DNA of 64,000 bases from Mauremys mutica (lineage: Eukaryota; Chordata; Testudines; Geoemydidae): the NCBI RefSeq assembly GCF_020497125.1, contig NC_059075.1, positions 33,826,003 to 33,890,002 of the forward strand. The letters are read 5' to 3'. Within the stretch, counting starts at the first letter, position 1. Each line of letters starts with the position of its first letter. The notes under the pieces were generated by a model, which had not been told where the DNA came from, ran no database searches, and saw nothing but the letters and a program-made list of their open reading frames with translations. The position numbers and the translations under genes are program-made. Of the stretch, positions 1 through 10,892 are shown piece by piece.

Positions 1-1329
1 CCTTGGTTTACATATTTTTGGTTTTCCATGAGCTTCTTTTTGGCTGTCTGGTATTCCACGATCGTATTTGCCATTTCTTCTGAAGATATAATAGAAGCCA
101 GCACACTAACTGCCTGTGATAAGCATTAGGAGAGAAAGAAAAAATTGTTGACTATAACTTCAGAGTCGAACAGCAGATCCAGCATCTGAATGAGCAGGAA
201 GTTCTAGATAGACAGATATAACAAGCACATGGCCACTTAGGGCTTCCCTATTGTTACTGTGCTATATATCCTGTCCATTCAGAATATCCTGGTGCTAGTA
301 GGGCTAGAACTCTTATAGGTCTAGGGTACAATCCAGACCAGTAAGGGATTGTGTCCCTTCTTCTCCTGCAACCCTGGGTGCCTTACAATGCTTTGCTGCC
401 GGAGCACTCAGGCTGGGACACTCACAACCAGCCTACAACTCACACCCTGAAGTGTCTGTGTGCTAGTCAGCCTTGGTTCAGCAGCTCTGACCCAAATAGC
501 CTGTCTATGGCCCCACAGCAGCTTCCACCAGCCTTGGTTACAACCAGCAAGGTGACCCCAACACACACACAGTCCTAAATTTCCCCAAAATCAAGCACTC
601 TCCAATGCGTAGCCTTCTCCTGGACTGGCTTGTTTATTCCGTTAAAGACACAAAAGCACATCACAATTTATTAATTTAACCCTTCCATTTAAACACAGCA
701 CTGAGCTGGTTTATCCAAACTGTGAGGAAGGCAACATGGAGTCTGGTGGTGAAGGAAGCTCTGTGCTCTTTCTTCCCCCACTTGTTAGCTTAATAGCTTT
801 GTTTACCTAAATGTAAAAAAATGGACCTTCATTGACTTTGCCTGAAGACCAAGCTGGTCAGGAAGTCAAATACACATTCCTTTGTCTAGGGCAGACCTGT
901 TTACCAACTCCCCCTAACATACCTGGTTTAAACGCTCTTTAGTGGTAATTTCAGCATATATCAATAACTCTTACTACATAACATACATACATCACACAAG
1001 AATAATATTGATCAGTGAGTTATTAGTTTTTAAATTATACCTCACAAGGCATCTTGCAGTAGTGTTTGAACACAGGAGTACTTAGAGTCACAGACTCAGA
1101 TCCCCCTGCTCTAGAAATTCATGATCCTAGTGCCTGAGCTAAGGGACAATTGCTGTTAGCATCACAGAATTGAACCCATGACACCCAATTGAACAGTTTT
1201 GGATCTAACCAGAAGAGGGCAGTGGCACATATATAGCTTAGTATTTGCCTCTTTTACCCCTAGTTTATCTGTGGTGGTTGTAATCACAGCAGATAACCCA
1301 ACACTATATTATACTTGATCAATGTGGAT

Positions 1330-1960
1330 TGCAGAATTCCTGGAAGATGTGCATTTTATGGAGGGAGCTGAGGGAGATGAGAGTTATACAGGGAAGAGGC
1401 TATTGCAAATATAGAGGACTATGTGAGCAAAGGTGCAAAAGCAATAGTGAAGAGAGAGGATGAAAGGAGCAGTAAAGTGATGGGATTAGAAGATATTTAG
1501 GAAGCAAATGAGGGAGAATGAGGAAGTGACAGCAGTGATACACGTGGAGGCAAGATTACATAGGGCCTTGAAGATAAGGAGCTTGAATGTGATGTGGTAA
1601 CAGACAGGAAGCCAAAAAAGGAGTTGAAAGAGAGGTTGATGAGATTGATCAGCAGGAGAGGAAGATAACAGTATCAGCACCTTTTAGGATAGGCTGGAGG
1701 AGGAAGTAATGGGCAGATCAGAGAGGAGAAAACAACAGTAATGAAGTGGAGAGGTGACCAAGGCTTGGTCAGGGTCCATTTTCACAATAGGGATAGTGAG
1801 GAAAGGGTTAATGTTAGTTAAAATGAAGAGGAAGAATAGGACTTAATCACAGACTAGATACTTGGGAAAATGGGGAAAATAGGAATCAAAGGTGACTCTG
1901 GGGCTATGAGCCTAGGAGGCACGGAGAACAGTGGAATTGTCCATAGGGATTACCATTTAA
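1330..1960. repeat. Purine-rich segment, probably an ancient interspersed repeat
   Basis: The + strand is strongly G/A-rich (runs such as gagggagctgagggagatgag) with no durable open frame. The composition resembles that of 53560-54480. I suspect old LINE or DNA-transposon 3' sequence but cannot assign a family. Confidence 0.3.
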
Positions 1961-2189
1961 ATGAAGAATATTATCCTTATTTTTGCCACATTTAGATGAG
2001 AGTAATCCATTAATTGGCATTTGGACTGAAAGTCCCCCAGACAATGTTACAAATCCATACAGTGCCATCCCTGAGTGCTGCAGTTAGCTTTTGGGTCTCT
2101 GCTGTAGATGAAAGATATGTAAAATCACATGTAGAGAGGCAGCTCTTGATTCACTGAGAATCTGAGGAAGTTTGTGTGTTTATTCTAGC

Positions 2190-2836
2190 CAGTGTGTGGG
2201 ATGTTGTAGCTGGGCAGTTACCCCACCCCTGAGATAAAAGGAGTGAGAGCAGCTGAAGGAGGGTGGCTGAGTAGCTGGACACAGCTGGGCCTGATAAGAG
2301 GGCTGGGAGTCAGGAGCTGTGAGAGTCTCACTCTAGCCTTGGAGTGGGAGGGACTTAGCTGTCTGGGAGCACAGGGCATCTGAAACAGAGCAGTGCTGGG
2401 GAAGGGTAGGTAGAGTTGGGGAGCTCTGGCCTGGTGAGTCCTCAGGCTGAGGCCTTGCTGAAAGCCAAAGGAGATACTGGGGCTGCAGGGAGACAGCTGG
2501 GCCTAGAAAGGCAGCAGGTTCAACCCCCTTGCCAATGATGAGTGGCCATTACAGACTGCAGTTTGCCCCAATGAGAGGGGGCTAGATGATGAATGGCAGT
2601 AGCCACTAAGGAAAGGTGGGCATAGGGGGAGGGAGTTCCCCTGGGAGGGGAGACCCAAAGTGTGGGGGTGCTGCTGTGGGGCAGCACCTCAAGATAAAAG
2701 GGCACTGGGGTCTGGGAGGGATGCTGGGCCTGTGGCAGTCGAGACACTGGCCATCAGGAGGTACTCTGAGGTGGAGGAGCTAATTCCTGAGGCAACCAGC
2801 AGGAGGTGCCACGCTGGTGAGTCAGTGACCTGTTAC
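2190..2836 (+). repeat. LTR-like G-rich interspersed repeat
   Basis: A G-rich block contains a TATA-like gagataaaagg near its start, the segment ccccttgccaatgatgagtggcc, and an end at ggtgagtcagtgacctgttaca. The layout resembles a solo LTR. The 5' boundary is not clear, no target duplication was found, and the open frames in it look incidental. Confidence 0.35.
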
Positions 2837-3672
2837 AGATGTATTGTACTGATGAAGTGTCCAACTATGTTAGCTTAAAGCAGAAGTATGCAAATACTTG
2901 ACAATATGACTTTAGGGCTCAGTCCAGCTCCTGATCAGATCAATAGTTGTTACCATTTTCTCAACGGGAGCACCATTAGTCTGTCAATCTGCGTACCATC
3001 AAAATTGCACAGATTACAAACTGCCCTCAAATGCTTTAAATAATAAAGAGTTGCCTGTTGTAAATGACAGAAAATAAAGGTTCACAACATTATATGTGAA
3101 TAAAGTACTGAGTTGTAAGACCAATAACAGAGAGAGAAATTAAGAGGCTTAAATGAGAAAGAGACAGATACATTACAGAGTTCAGTTTAGTAGGACCTTT
3201 AAACCTTTATTTTGTAAAAATCTCAATGAAATGGCAAAAACCAAAACAGACTATACACATTGAGTAATATTTGAAATTTTCATGGGGGTTTGATGAACAA
3301 ATGTATTGATACAGCGAACAATAAGATTTAAAATCACAACTTTTGGCAACTTTTTCACTGGATTGTCTCATTGTTCTTTGTATCCCTTTTGCAAGAAATT
3401 TAACATGCTTGTCTTGGGACCTGGCCTTTGTCCACTTTGTTACTCCTCGCTGCTAGTATTTGTCTAGAATGTATGTTATAACATATTAACTGTAATGGAA
3501 AATGTGTGTCAAGGCCAAGCCACTGAATTTGACAACAAATCTGCTGTGGTGCGAATGCCATCAGTCACTCCCAGGAAACAAAACAAACTAAGCGAGCTCA
3601 GCCCTTGATAAATACTGCTGTACCTACAAGACAGTTCCGTAAGTTAGGAATGTGGTGGCTAGGAGTTCAAAT

Positions 3673-5182
3673 TAGGGATGTTAAGTGATTAAAAAATTAA
3701 TTGTGATTAATTGCACTGTTAAACAATAATAGAATACCATTTATTTAAATATTTTTGGATGTTTTCTACACTTTCAAATATATTGATTTCAATTACAATG
3801 CAGAATACAAAGTGTCCAGTGCCCACTTTATATTTTTGTTATGAATATTTGCATTGTAAGAAATACTATTTCTTTTGTTTTATATTTTTCAATTCACCTC
3901 ACACAAGTCTACTCAGTCCTATTTCTTGTTCAGCCAATTGCTCAGGCAAACAAGTTTGTTTACATTTGCAGGAGGTAATGCTGCCCGCTTCTTTTTCACA
4001 ATGTCACCTGAAAGTGAGAACGGGTGTTTGCATGGCACACCATTGTAGCCTGTGTCACAAGATATTTACATGCCAGATTCATATGTCCCTTCATGCTTCA
4101 ACCACCATTCCAGAAGACATGAGTCAATGCTGATGTTGGGTTCTGCTCGATAACAATCCAAAGCAGTGCGGACCGACACATGTTCATTTTCATCATCTGA
4201 GTTAGATGCCACCAGCAGAAGGTTGATTTTCTTTTTGGTGGTTCGGGTTCTGTAGTTTCTGCATTGGAGTGTTATTCTTTTAAGACTTCTGAAAGCATGC
4301 TCCACACCTCGTCCCTCTCAGAATTTGGAAGGCACGTCAGATTGTTAAACATTGGGTCAAGTGCTCTAAAGATAGTTACAAATCTCATATTGGTCTCTGC
4401 ATTTTGTCAAATATGCAGCGAAAGTGTTCTTAAAACTAACGTGCTGAGTCATCATCTGAGACTACTAGAACATGAAATATATGGCAGAATGTGGGTAAAA
4501 CAGAGCTGGAGACATACAAATCCTCCCCAAGGAGTTCAGTAGCAAATTTAATTAACATATTATTTTTGTAACGAGTATCATCAGCATGGAAGCATGTCCT
4601 CAGGAATGGTGGCCGAAGCATGAAGGGGCATACGAATGTTTAGCATATCTGGCATGTAAATACCTTGCAAATGCCTGTTCTCACTTTCTGGTGACATTGT
4701 AAATAAGAAGTGGGCAGCATTATCTCTGTAAATGTAAACAAACTTGTTTCTCTTAGCGATTGGCTGAACAAGAAGTAGAACTGAGTGGATAGGCTCTAAA
4801 GCTTTATATTGTCTTGATTTTGAGAGCAGTTATGTAACAAAAAAAAATCTACATTTGTAAATTACACTTTCACGATAAAGAGATTGCACTACAGTACTTA
4901 TGAGGTGAATTGATAAATACTATTTCTTTTGTTTATCATTTTTACAGTGCAAATATTTGTAATAAAAATATAAAATAAGCATTGTACACTTTGTGTTCTG
5001 TGTTGTAGCTGAAATCAATATATTTGAAAATGTAGAAAACAATCCAAAAATGTTTAATACATTTCAATTGGTATTCTATTGTTTAACAGTGCAATTAAAA
5101 CTGATTACTTGCAATTAATTTTTTAATTTGTGATTAATTTGAGTTAATCGCGTGAGTTAACTGAGCTTAATCAACAGCCCTA
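3673..5182 (-). mobile_element. Palindromic hAT transposon, copy A, with transposase remnants
   Basis: The element starts TAGGGATGTTAAG and ends TCAACAGCCCTA (inverted termini). It is flanked by a perfect 8-bp target duplication, gttcaaat, at 3665-3672 and 5183-5190. Minus-strand remnants encode a transposase part at 4621-4436 (LIKFATELLGEDLYVSS) and another at 4305-4066 (KKKINLLLVASNSDDENEH, LEWWLKHEGTYES). The C-terminal hAT dimerisation region follows toward 3890 but is frameshifted. The right arm (about 4580-5182) is an inverted copy of the left arm (3673 to about 4135), so the C-terminal code is present at both ends in opposite directions. The central 4136-4579 is single copy. It is inactive because of frameshifts. 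Confidence 0.9.
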
Positions 5183-6937
5183 GTTCAAATTTCACTGCTT
5201 TTGACTGATGTTCAATTAATTTACTCCCTTTGTTATTCATGAACATCATGACTGCAACCTCAGCAGTGTTAAGGCAGAAAAACTTCCCAAATGCCTGGAA
5301 TGCAAGCCGGTCTGATGTGCTGATCTGTTGCAATAACTAATATCAGAGAGTACAAGGTGACTGTCAAGATCTTGCATGAGAGTGCAAGTTTGATGAAGCT
5401 GGGGTACCTATTGCTTTTGGGTAGCTGTTGGAGATGGAAGCGAAAGCCTTCTAAAGAGTTGGGAGTGTGTGTTACTGACATCTTTATAGCCATATGAAGA
5501 TGGAAAGAAATGCACAAATCTTTCCCCTTAACTTATTTCCATTTCTTTGAGGGTTTGGGTGGATGGGGAGTGTCCTGCCACAATCTTAACTGCCACTAAT
5601 AAGTATAATTTTTGTTTGCTAATTTTACAGAGATAGGTCTTGAGCCTCAGATTTCAAGTCCATATATGATATTGGCCAGTTTGGGGCTTTTTGTATTTGG
5701 GGTTTTGGTTTAGCCCTTTCTAGAGAGCCAGACTTTCTTAGTATTTAGTAGTGTTTAGATGAGGTGTTTGGGTCTGGGTATATTGCTTATGTTTTAAGAG
5801 AAGATTTGAAAAGAGATGGAGACCTAAAGAGGAGAGATACAGGGAGGCTGCTCTAAGTGGTAAGAGCTACAAAGGAAAGAGGCTTTTGCTAACATTACCC
5901 AAAAGGTCTGAGGGGACAGGGCCTGATGTTATGTGAACAGTGGATGTGGAAAGAAGAGTGTAGATAGTGGCTGAAGTGAGTCCATGGAGACTTTGAAAAA
6001 CAACATAGGCACAGAGACAGAACTGTTGCCAATAACTAAAACTTTCCCTTTTCAGTTAAGCTATGCTCCATATTCAGGATCTCAGAGCACAAGCCTGTAA
6101 GAAATAAGCATCTAAGCTAATGCATATTTGGAAAAAACTGCAGTATCTGTATGGTGGCTACTAGATCCCCAGATTTAATATATTATTGACTTTTTGGTGC
6201 CATGTCAGTGCATGACTGAAAGTAGAGGCCTAAAGGATAAGGAATGGGATATAAATGTCTCCTTATAATCAATCACATTTTGTCTATGCAGGCTGCAGTT
6301 TAAAAATAATTGTAAATATTTTGATGGGACTATTGCAAGATGTCTGAATTTAATGAAGCAAAATATCATCTTAGACAATGATCATATTCTTCCTGGGAGA
6401 AAAATATGTAGATATTGTCTTCTGCTTATTCCTCATACTGCCCTGAAATGTATGTGGGGTGAATGATCTTTCAATTCCTGCATGGTTATGTCTGCCTGAG
6501 AGCCTCTAGACTGTTGGTGACCAGCTGCAAATTGTTTTGTGTGTGCTGAAGGCAATGGACAACGTAATCAACAAAAAAAGTAACAAGAATTATCCTCCTG
6601 AAAAACACCCTATTGAGAAGCAATTTGGCATATATTAGCAACACTATACCAGCGGGTCAGCTTAGTGTTTTTAAACATGATGTTTTGAATACCTACACTT
6701 GCTGGTTCCGCGTGTTCATATCCCAGCAGGATTGACTCAGCCCTTCTTCTTGAGGAAGATAAATTGGAGTGCCCTGCATGGGGTTCTTTGGAATAAGACC
6801 TTAAAACAGATATTCTGTCTGCTCTGTGAAGACTCTAAAGAGCCACGGCATCTATTGTAAAAGTAGGGGGTTTACCTGGTGTACTTGGGCAGTATTTTCC
6901 CCCTCTCTACCATGGTTGCATAGCTTACCAGCCTTCT

Positions 6938-6956
6938 ACTTCTCTCTCTCTCTCTC
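6938..6956. repeat. (CT)n simple repeat
   Basis: A short run of tctctctctctctctc. Confidence 0.8.
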
Positions 6957-7317
6957 ATTCTGCTTCCTCTTCCTGTTTAAAGCTCAGTACCTAGGATGGA
7001 GTGGGGCCTTACTGACTAGCTGCAGGCTGTAAACTTTAGCCTCCCTATTATGTGGGAACCTGGGGCTGAGAGAGTGAAAAGCTCTCAGTTTCAAAACTGG
7101 TCTCTATTTGAGTGCCTCTATGTCTGAATGCCCAACATTAGATACCATAGGCCTGACTTTCAGAAATGCTAGGCATCCACAACTTCAGTTGAAGTCAATG
7201 GGAGCTATAGATTCTCAGCACCTCTGTAAAACAGATCCCATGAATCTAAAGCTGTGGAACTCCTCTCCCCCGCACCCCAATTTTTTTTGATATACCTAAA
7301 ATTAGAGGCCACTTTTG

Positions 7318-7440
7318 AAAATTTGGTCTTTAGTGATTTGTCTAAGGTCACAAGGCAAGTATATAGGAGAAAAAGTTGGTAAAACAACCTGGTTCTCTTG
7401 TCTCCCGGTCCCATATGGTCTCCACCCAGTATTAGAACTG
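7318..7440 (-). repeat. MIR-like SINE fragment
   Basis: The phrases tgatttgtctaaggtcacaaggcaagt and ctggttctcttgtctcc follow the order of the MIR core read in reverse (acttgcccaaggtcacacagc, then the gattcgaaccc region). It is old and diverged. Confidence 0.5.
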
Positions 7441-7447
7441 ACTGGAA

Positions 7448-7625
7448 GATAACAAGAGAGACAAGGTGGATGAGGTAATATCTTGTATTGGACCAACTGC
7501 TCTGGGTAAGAGAGACATGCTTTAGAGCCTGAAAGCTTGTCTCTCTCACCAGCAGAGGTTGGTGCAATAAAAGTTATTACCTCACCTACCTGGTCTCTCT
7601 AATCTCCTGGGACTGACATGACAAA
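7448..7625. repeat. Penelope-like 3' fragment in head-to-head arrangement
   Basis: The left half (gagagacaaggtggatgagg, then tattggaccaactgctctgg) is the reverse complement of the right half (ccagcagaggttggtgcaat, then acctcacctacctggtctctc). The centre is near 7524. The same end sequence recurs at 22370-22460. Its chelonian 3' end context (aatctcctgggactgacatg) fits a Penelope-like element. The family name is inferred from memory. Confidence 0.55.
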
Positions 7626-8725
7626 AACTACACAATTCCATTTCACAGCAACTTTTGAGGGAGGTCTCAAAATTTGGTTTCATTCTGAATTGGAACAAAA
7701 CCTTGTCAAATGTAAGTCCCTGCTCTCCCTGATTCAGAACAGAGTTCTTCAGCTCAGATCACTCTGTCAGGTAGAGCAGGCACTGGAGCCTGGGGCTCTC
7801 GTATCCCAGCCTAATACCCTAACTGCCTGGATACAGTGTTTGAGAGAAAAAGACTCTCACACTCTGGGGATTGTGGGAGCTTCTGAGCATGAGGCTGTTG
7901 CAATAGCTGTTTCTCTCTTAGTTGTTTTACTTTGATCGTTTTACTTACAAATTTCCTTGTTTTAGGATGTCAGTCAGTTGGAGTCCAAACCTGGCAACAC
8001 CACCTAATGGCAGGAGTCAGCAGCCATAGTGCCCAGTGGTGAGAGTCAGTGGCTGGGAGTAGGGGAACCCAGTCCCTCCTTGCTCCACCAACCTAGGGTC
8101 CTGTAAGTAGTAGTCAATTATGCGGTCAGGGGCCTGAGGTATGCTCCCTGCCACTTCCTACCTTGGCTTCAGTTCCTCCCCTGGAACCCCTGGCTTGCAT
8201 CTGGATTTACCCTGGAGTTCTCTCTGATCTCACTCCAGGGGGTTTTCCTCTGTCAGTTGCAGCCCATCATTCCTGGTCTCTGTGGGTGAAGGGCCTGTCA
8301 TGGAATGGCAGTAGGGCCTAGCCCCAGCAGCTTCTCTGCAGGATCTTGCAGCACACAACTGATCCCTTGCCCTGTCCGTCTAGACTGAGCTGAGATGCTC
8401 CCTTTTGAGTTCAGTCCCCACTGTGAGCACGCCCAGCAGATGAGGCTGGGTGGGGCTTTCTGGGCCCAGAGCTGCTCATTAACCCGTAGTTTGCCAGTGT
8501 GTGGCTCATGCACCCTGTCATATTGTTATTTCCCCTCCCTCTTTTCCTGGGGAGCGAGGGGGGTTCACTGGGAGATCTACTTCAGATGGGTTCAGCACTC
8601 TGACCTGTAGACATGAGGTCTGGTGTTTGCCTGCTGTCTCCTGCTCTATGGAAGACCTGTTCCTGAGGATAGGTGAAGTTATTGACTGTATGAATATATA
8701 ATCTGCTTCTCTAATGAAGTCAAGT

Positions 8726-8776
8726 ATCAGAGGGGTAGCCGTGTTAGTCTGGATCTGTAAAAGCAGCAAGAAATCT
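8726..8776 (-). repeat. Penelope-like element 3'-terminal fragment
   Basis: The segment tatcagaggggtagccgtgttag, continuing to tctgtaaaagcagcaag, is the reverse complement of the usual turtle Penelope 3' terminus that ends in ...ctaacacggctacccctctgata. It relates to the 3' end seen at 10700-10740 (ggattctttgctgcttcttg). Only about 50 bp are present. Confidence 0.55.
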
Positions 8777-9295
8777 ATCATGATTTTCCTAGCATAGGAG
8801 CAGTTTGCAAATTGCTCGGTTCAGGAGGGACTCTGGATCAAGGAGTCTTGTTGCAGTTTCCCCTTGATTACTACTGCCACTGAAGTCCCTTTTTCCAGTG
8901 TCCTCCTTCATTTGCAATGTCACCCTGGTGTTTGCTGTCTCCCACTATGAGAAGGTAGTTTCTGCCACTAGATTGATCCTGCTGGGCAATAAAAGTCCAG
9001 ATGGGAGGCACGTCATGCCATTCTGACTCCAGGTTTATATGGTTTTAAATAGCCCTGAGCAGCCCTTGAACTTGGCTCTAAAGCACCATATAGCTGTGAA
9101 GAATTGCCACCACAGACACTATGAAATCTGTGGTAAGCTGGACCACCTGAGATGTTCTTGCCTGCTGACTCTGGGAGCCCTAGCACAATTACAGGGCCTT
9201 GGGATAGAAGAGAGGGGGTTGGGACATCAGTGGGCCAGCAGAAGACAGAGCCTATGCCTGCACCACTGGGATCTGCATTCCCCATCGCCCTAGAT

Positions 9296-9900
9296 CAGAG
9301 GTGGGGAAACTATGGCCTGCAGGCCACATCCGGCCTGCAGGACTGTCCTGCTCGGCCTTTGAGCTCCTGGCTGGGGAGGCTAGCCCTCCAGCCCCTCCCC
9401 TGCTGCCTCTCTTCCCCTGCTGTCCCCCCTCCCTCGTAGCCTTAGCTCGCTGTGCTGCCAGCACTCTGGGCAGCGGGGCTGTGAGCTCCTGCTGGCCTGC
9501 CCCGGTGCCCTAGACTGCGCAGCAGTGTGTCTGGCAGTGTGGCTGCTAGTCCTGGTGCTCTGAGAAGCATGGTAAGAGGGTGGGGAGCAGGGGGTGGGAG
9601 GGGATTGGGATAAGGGGCAGGGGGTCCCGGGGGCAGTCAGGGGATAGGGAGTGGGGGGGTTGGATAGGAGGTGAAGTCCAGGGAGGGGGGATGGTTAGGG
9701 GCAGGGGGGTCTCAGGAGGGGGCAGTCAGGGGACAAGGAGCGGGGGGGGTTCGATGGGTCGGGAGTTCTGAGGGGGGCAGTCAGGGGGCGGAAAGTGAGA
9801 GGGGGCAGATGCGGGCGAGGACCAGGCTGTTTGGGGAAGCACAGCCTTCCCTACCTGGCCCTCCATACAGTTTCAGAACCCCGATGTGGCCACTTGGACA
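9296..9900 (+). mobile_element. hAT-type MITE with GC-rich and G-rich interior
   Basis: It starts with a hAT-like terminus, cagaggtggggaaactatgg, followed by the palindromic cctgcaggccacatccggcctgcagg. The interior (9567-9815) is a degenerate G-rich minisatellite with repeated ggggcagtcagggg units. A decayed right part (catacagtttcagaaccccgatgtggcc, 9866-9893) ends it. The right terminus and target duplication are not intact. The open frames across it are low-complexity artefacts. Confidence 0.65.
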
Positions 9901-9989
9901 GAAGTGGGTCCTGGACTCTGGAGAGCACTTCTTCATCAAGCAAGTGGAGTCAAATTTTGGAGATGGGGGTGAGGAGTAGGTTAGTGAGT

Positions 9990-10191
9990 AGGGGCATTGC
10001 TGGCATATGATGGCATATATTACATTGGTGGACGTGCAGGTGAATGAACCGGTGATGGTGTGGCTGATCTGGTTCGGTCCTGTGATGGTGTCGCTGGTGT
10101 AGATATGTGGGCAGAGTTGGCATCGAGGTTTGTTGCATGGATTGGTTCCTGAGTTAGTGTTACTATGGTGCGGTGTGCAGTTACTGGTCCA
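9990..10191 (-). mobile_element. Penelope-like element, inverted 5' segment
   Basis: On the minus strand this reads a Penelope C-terminal linker with a Cys-rich motif (CNKPRCQLCPHI), then GSFTCTSTNVIYAIICQQC. It is the inverted counterpart of 10192 onwards. The two meet head to head at ccaccaatgtaatatatgcc (10192) and its reverse complement at 10006-10025. Such 5' inversion is common in Penelope insertions. Confidence 0.75.
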
Positions 10192-10745
10192 CCAATGTAA
10201 TATATGCCATCATATGCCAGCAATACCCCTCTGCTATGTACATCGGCCAAACTGGACAGTCTCTAAGGAAAAGGATAAATGGACACAAATCAGATATTAG
10301 GAATGGCAATATACAAAAACCTGTAGGAGAACACTTCAGCCTCCCTGGCCACACAATAGCAGATCTTAAGGTGGCCATCCTGCAGCAAAAAAACTTCAGG
10401 ACCAGACTTCAAAGAGAAACTGCTGAGCTCCAGTTCATCTGCAAATTTGACACCATCAGCTCAGGATTAAACAAAGACTGTGAATGGCTTGCCAACTACA
10501 GAACCAGTTTCTCCTCCCTTGGTTTTCACTCAACTGCTAGAACAGGGCCTCATCCTTCCTGATTGAACTAACCTCGTTATCTCTAGCTTGCTTCTTGCTT
10601 GCCTATATAAACCTGCCCCTGGAAATTTCCACTACTTGCATCCGAAGAAGTGGGTATTCACCCACGAAAGCTCATGCTGCAAAACGTCTGTTAGTCTATA
10701 AGGTGCCACAGGATTCTTTGCTGCTTCTTGTGGACTAAAATCTGC
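10192..10745 (+). mobile_element. Penelope-like retroelement 3' part with GIY-YIG endonuclease
   Basis: The open frame to 10562 encodes NVIYAIICQQYPSAMYIGQTGQSLRKRINGHKS in pieces typical of the GIY-YIG nuclease of Penelope-like retroelements: VYAI, then YIGQTGQSLRKR, then H. It goes on with GEHFSLPGHTIADL, LQRETAELQFI and NKDCEWLANYRTSF, the usual tail of the family. The GIY-YIG domain nicks target DNA to prime reverse transcription. The reverse transcriptase is absent, so this is a 5'-truncated copy. Its 3' untranslated part contains the hairpin with GAAA described at 10638-10677 and ends near 10745. Confidence 0.88.
10638..10677 (+). ncRNA. Hammerhead-like core in Penelope 3' region (degenerate)
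   Basis: The outer strands are GCAT (10638) and ATGC (10677). Between them lie CCGAAGA (10642-10648), a perfect 6-bp hairpin GTGGGT-ATTC-ACCCAC (10650-10665), and GAAA (10666-10669). Hammerhead ribozymes have CUGAUGA, stem II, GAAA in this order, and Penelope-like elements are known to carry them. Here the first core box is altered in two or three positions and no clear cleavage site is seen, so it is probably inactive. Confidence 0.35.
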
Positions 10746-10892
10746 AAACATTAGTAAGCTTCGGGTTTATAATGAAATTTGAACCTATGTGAATTTTATC
10801 TGGTTTGAGCTTCAGTCACCTAAATATTATGTAGCTTTAGAATATATAAAATAGTAGTTAGGACAGGAAGCATATGGCATGGTGACAACTTT

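Noticed and set aside
351..578. Open frame of 75 aa
   Set aside because: No domain, no splice context, no codon signal; typical of chance.
3759..4133. Plus-strand open frame of 124 aa
   Set aside because: It is the antisense of the decayed hAT dimerisation domain in copy A.
9580..9979. Gly/Arg-rich open frames of 63 and 102 aa
   Set aside because: They translate a G-rich minisatellite inside a hAT MITE.
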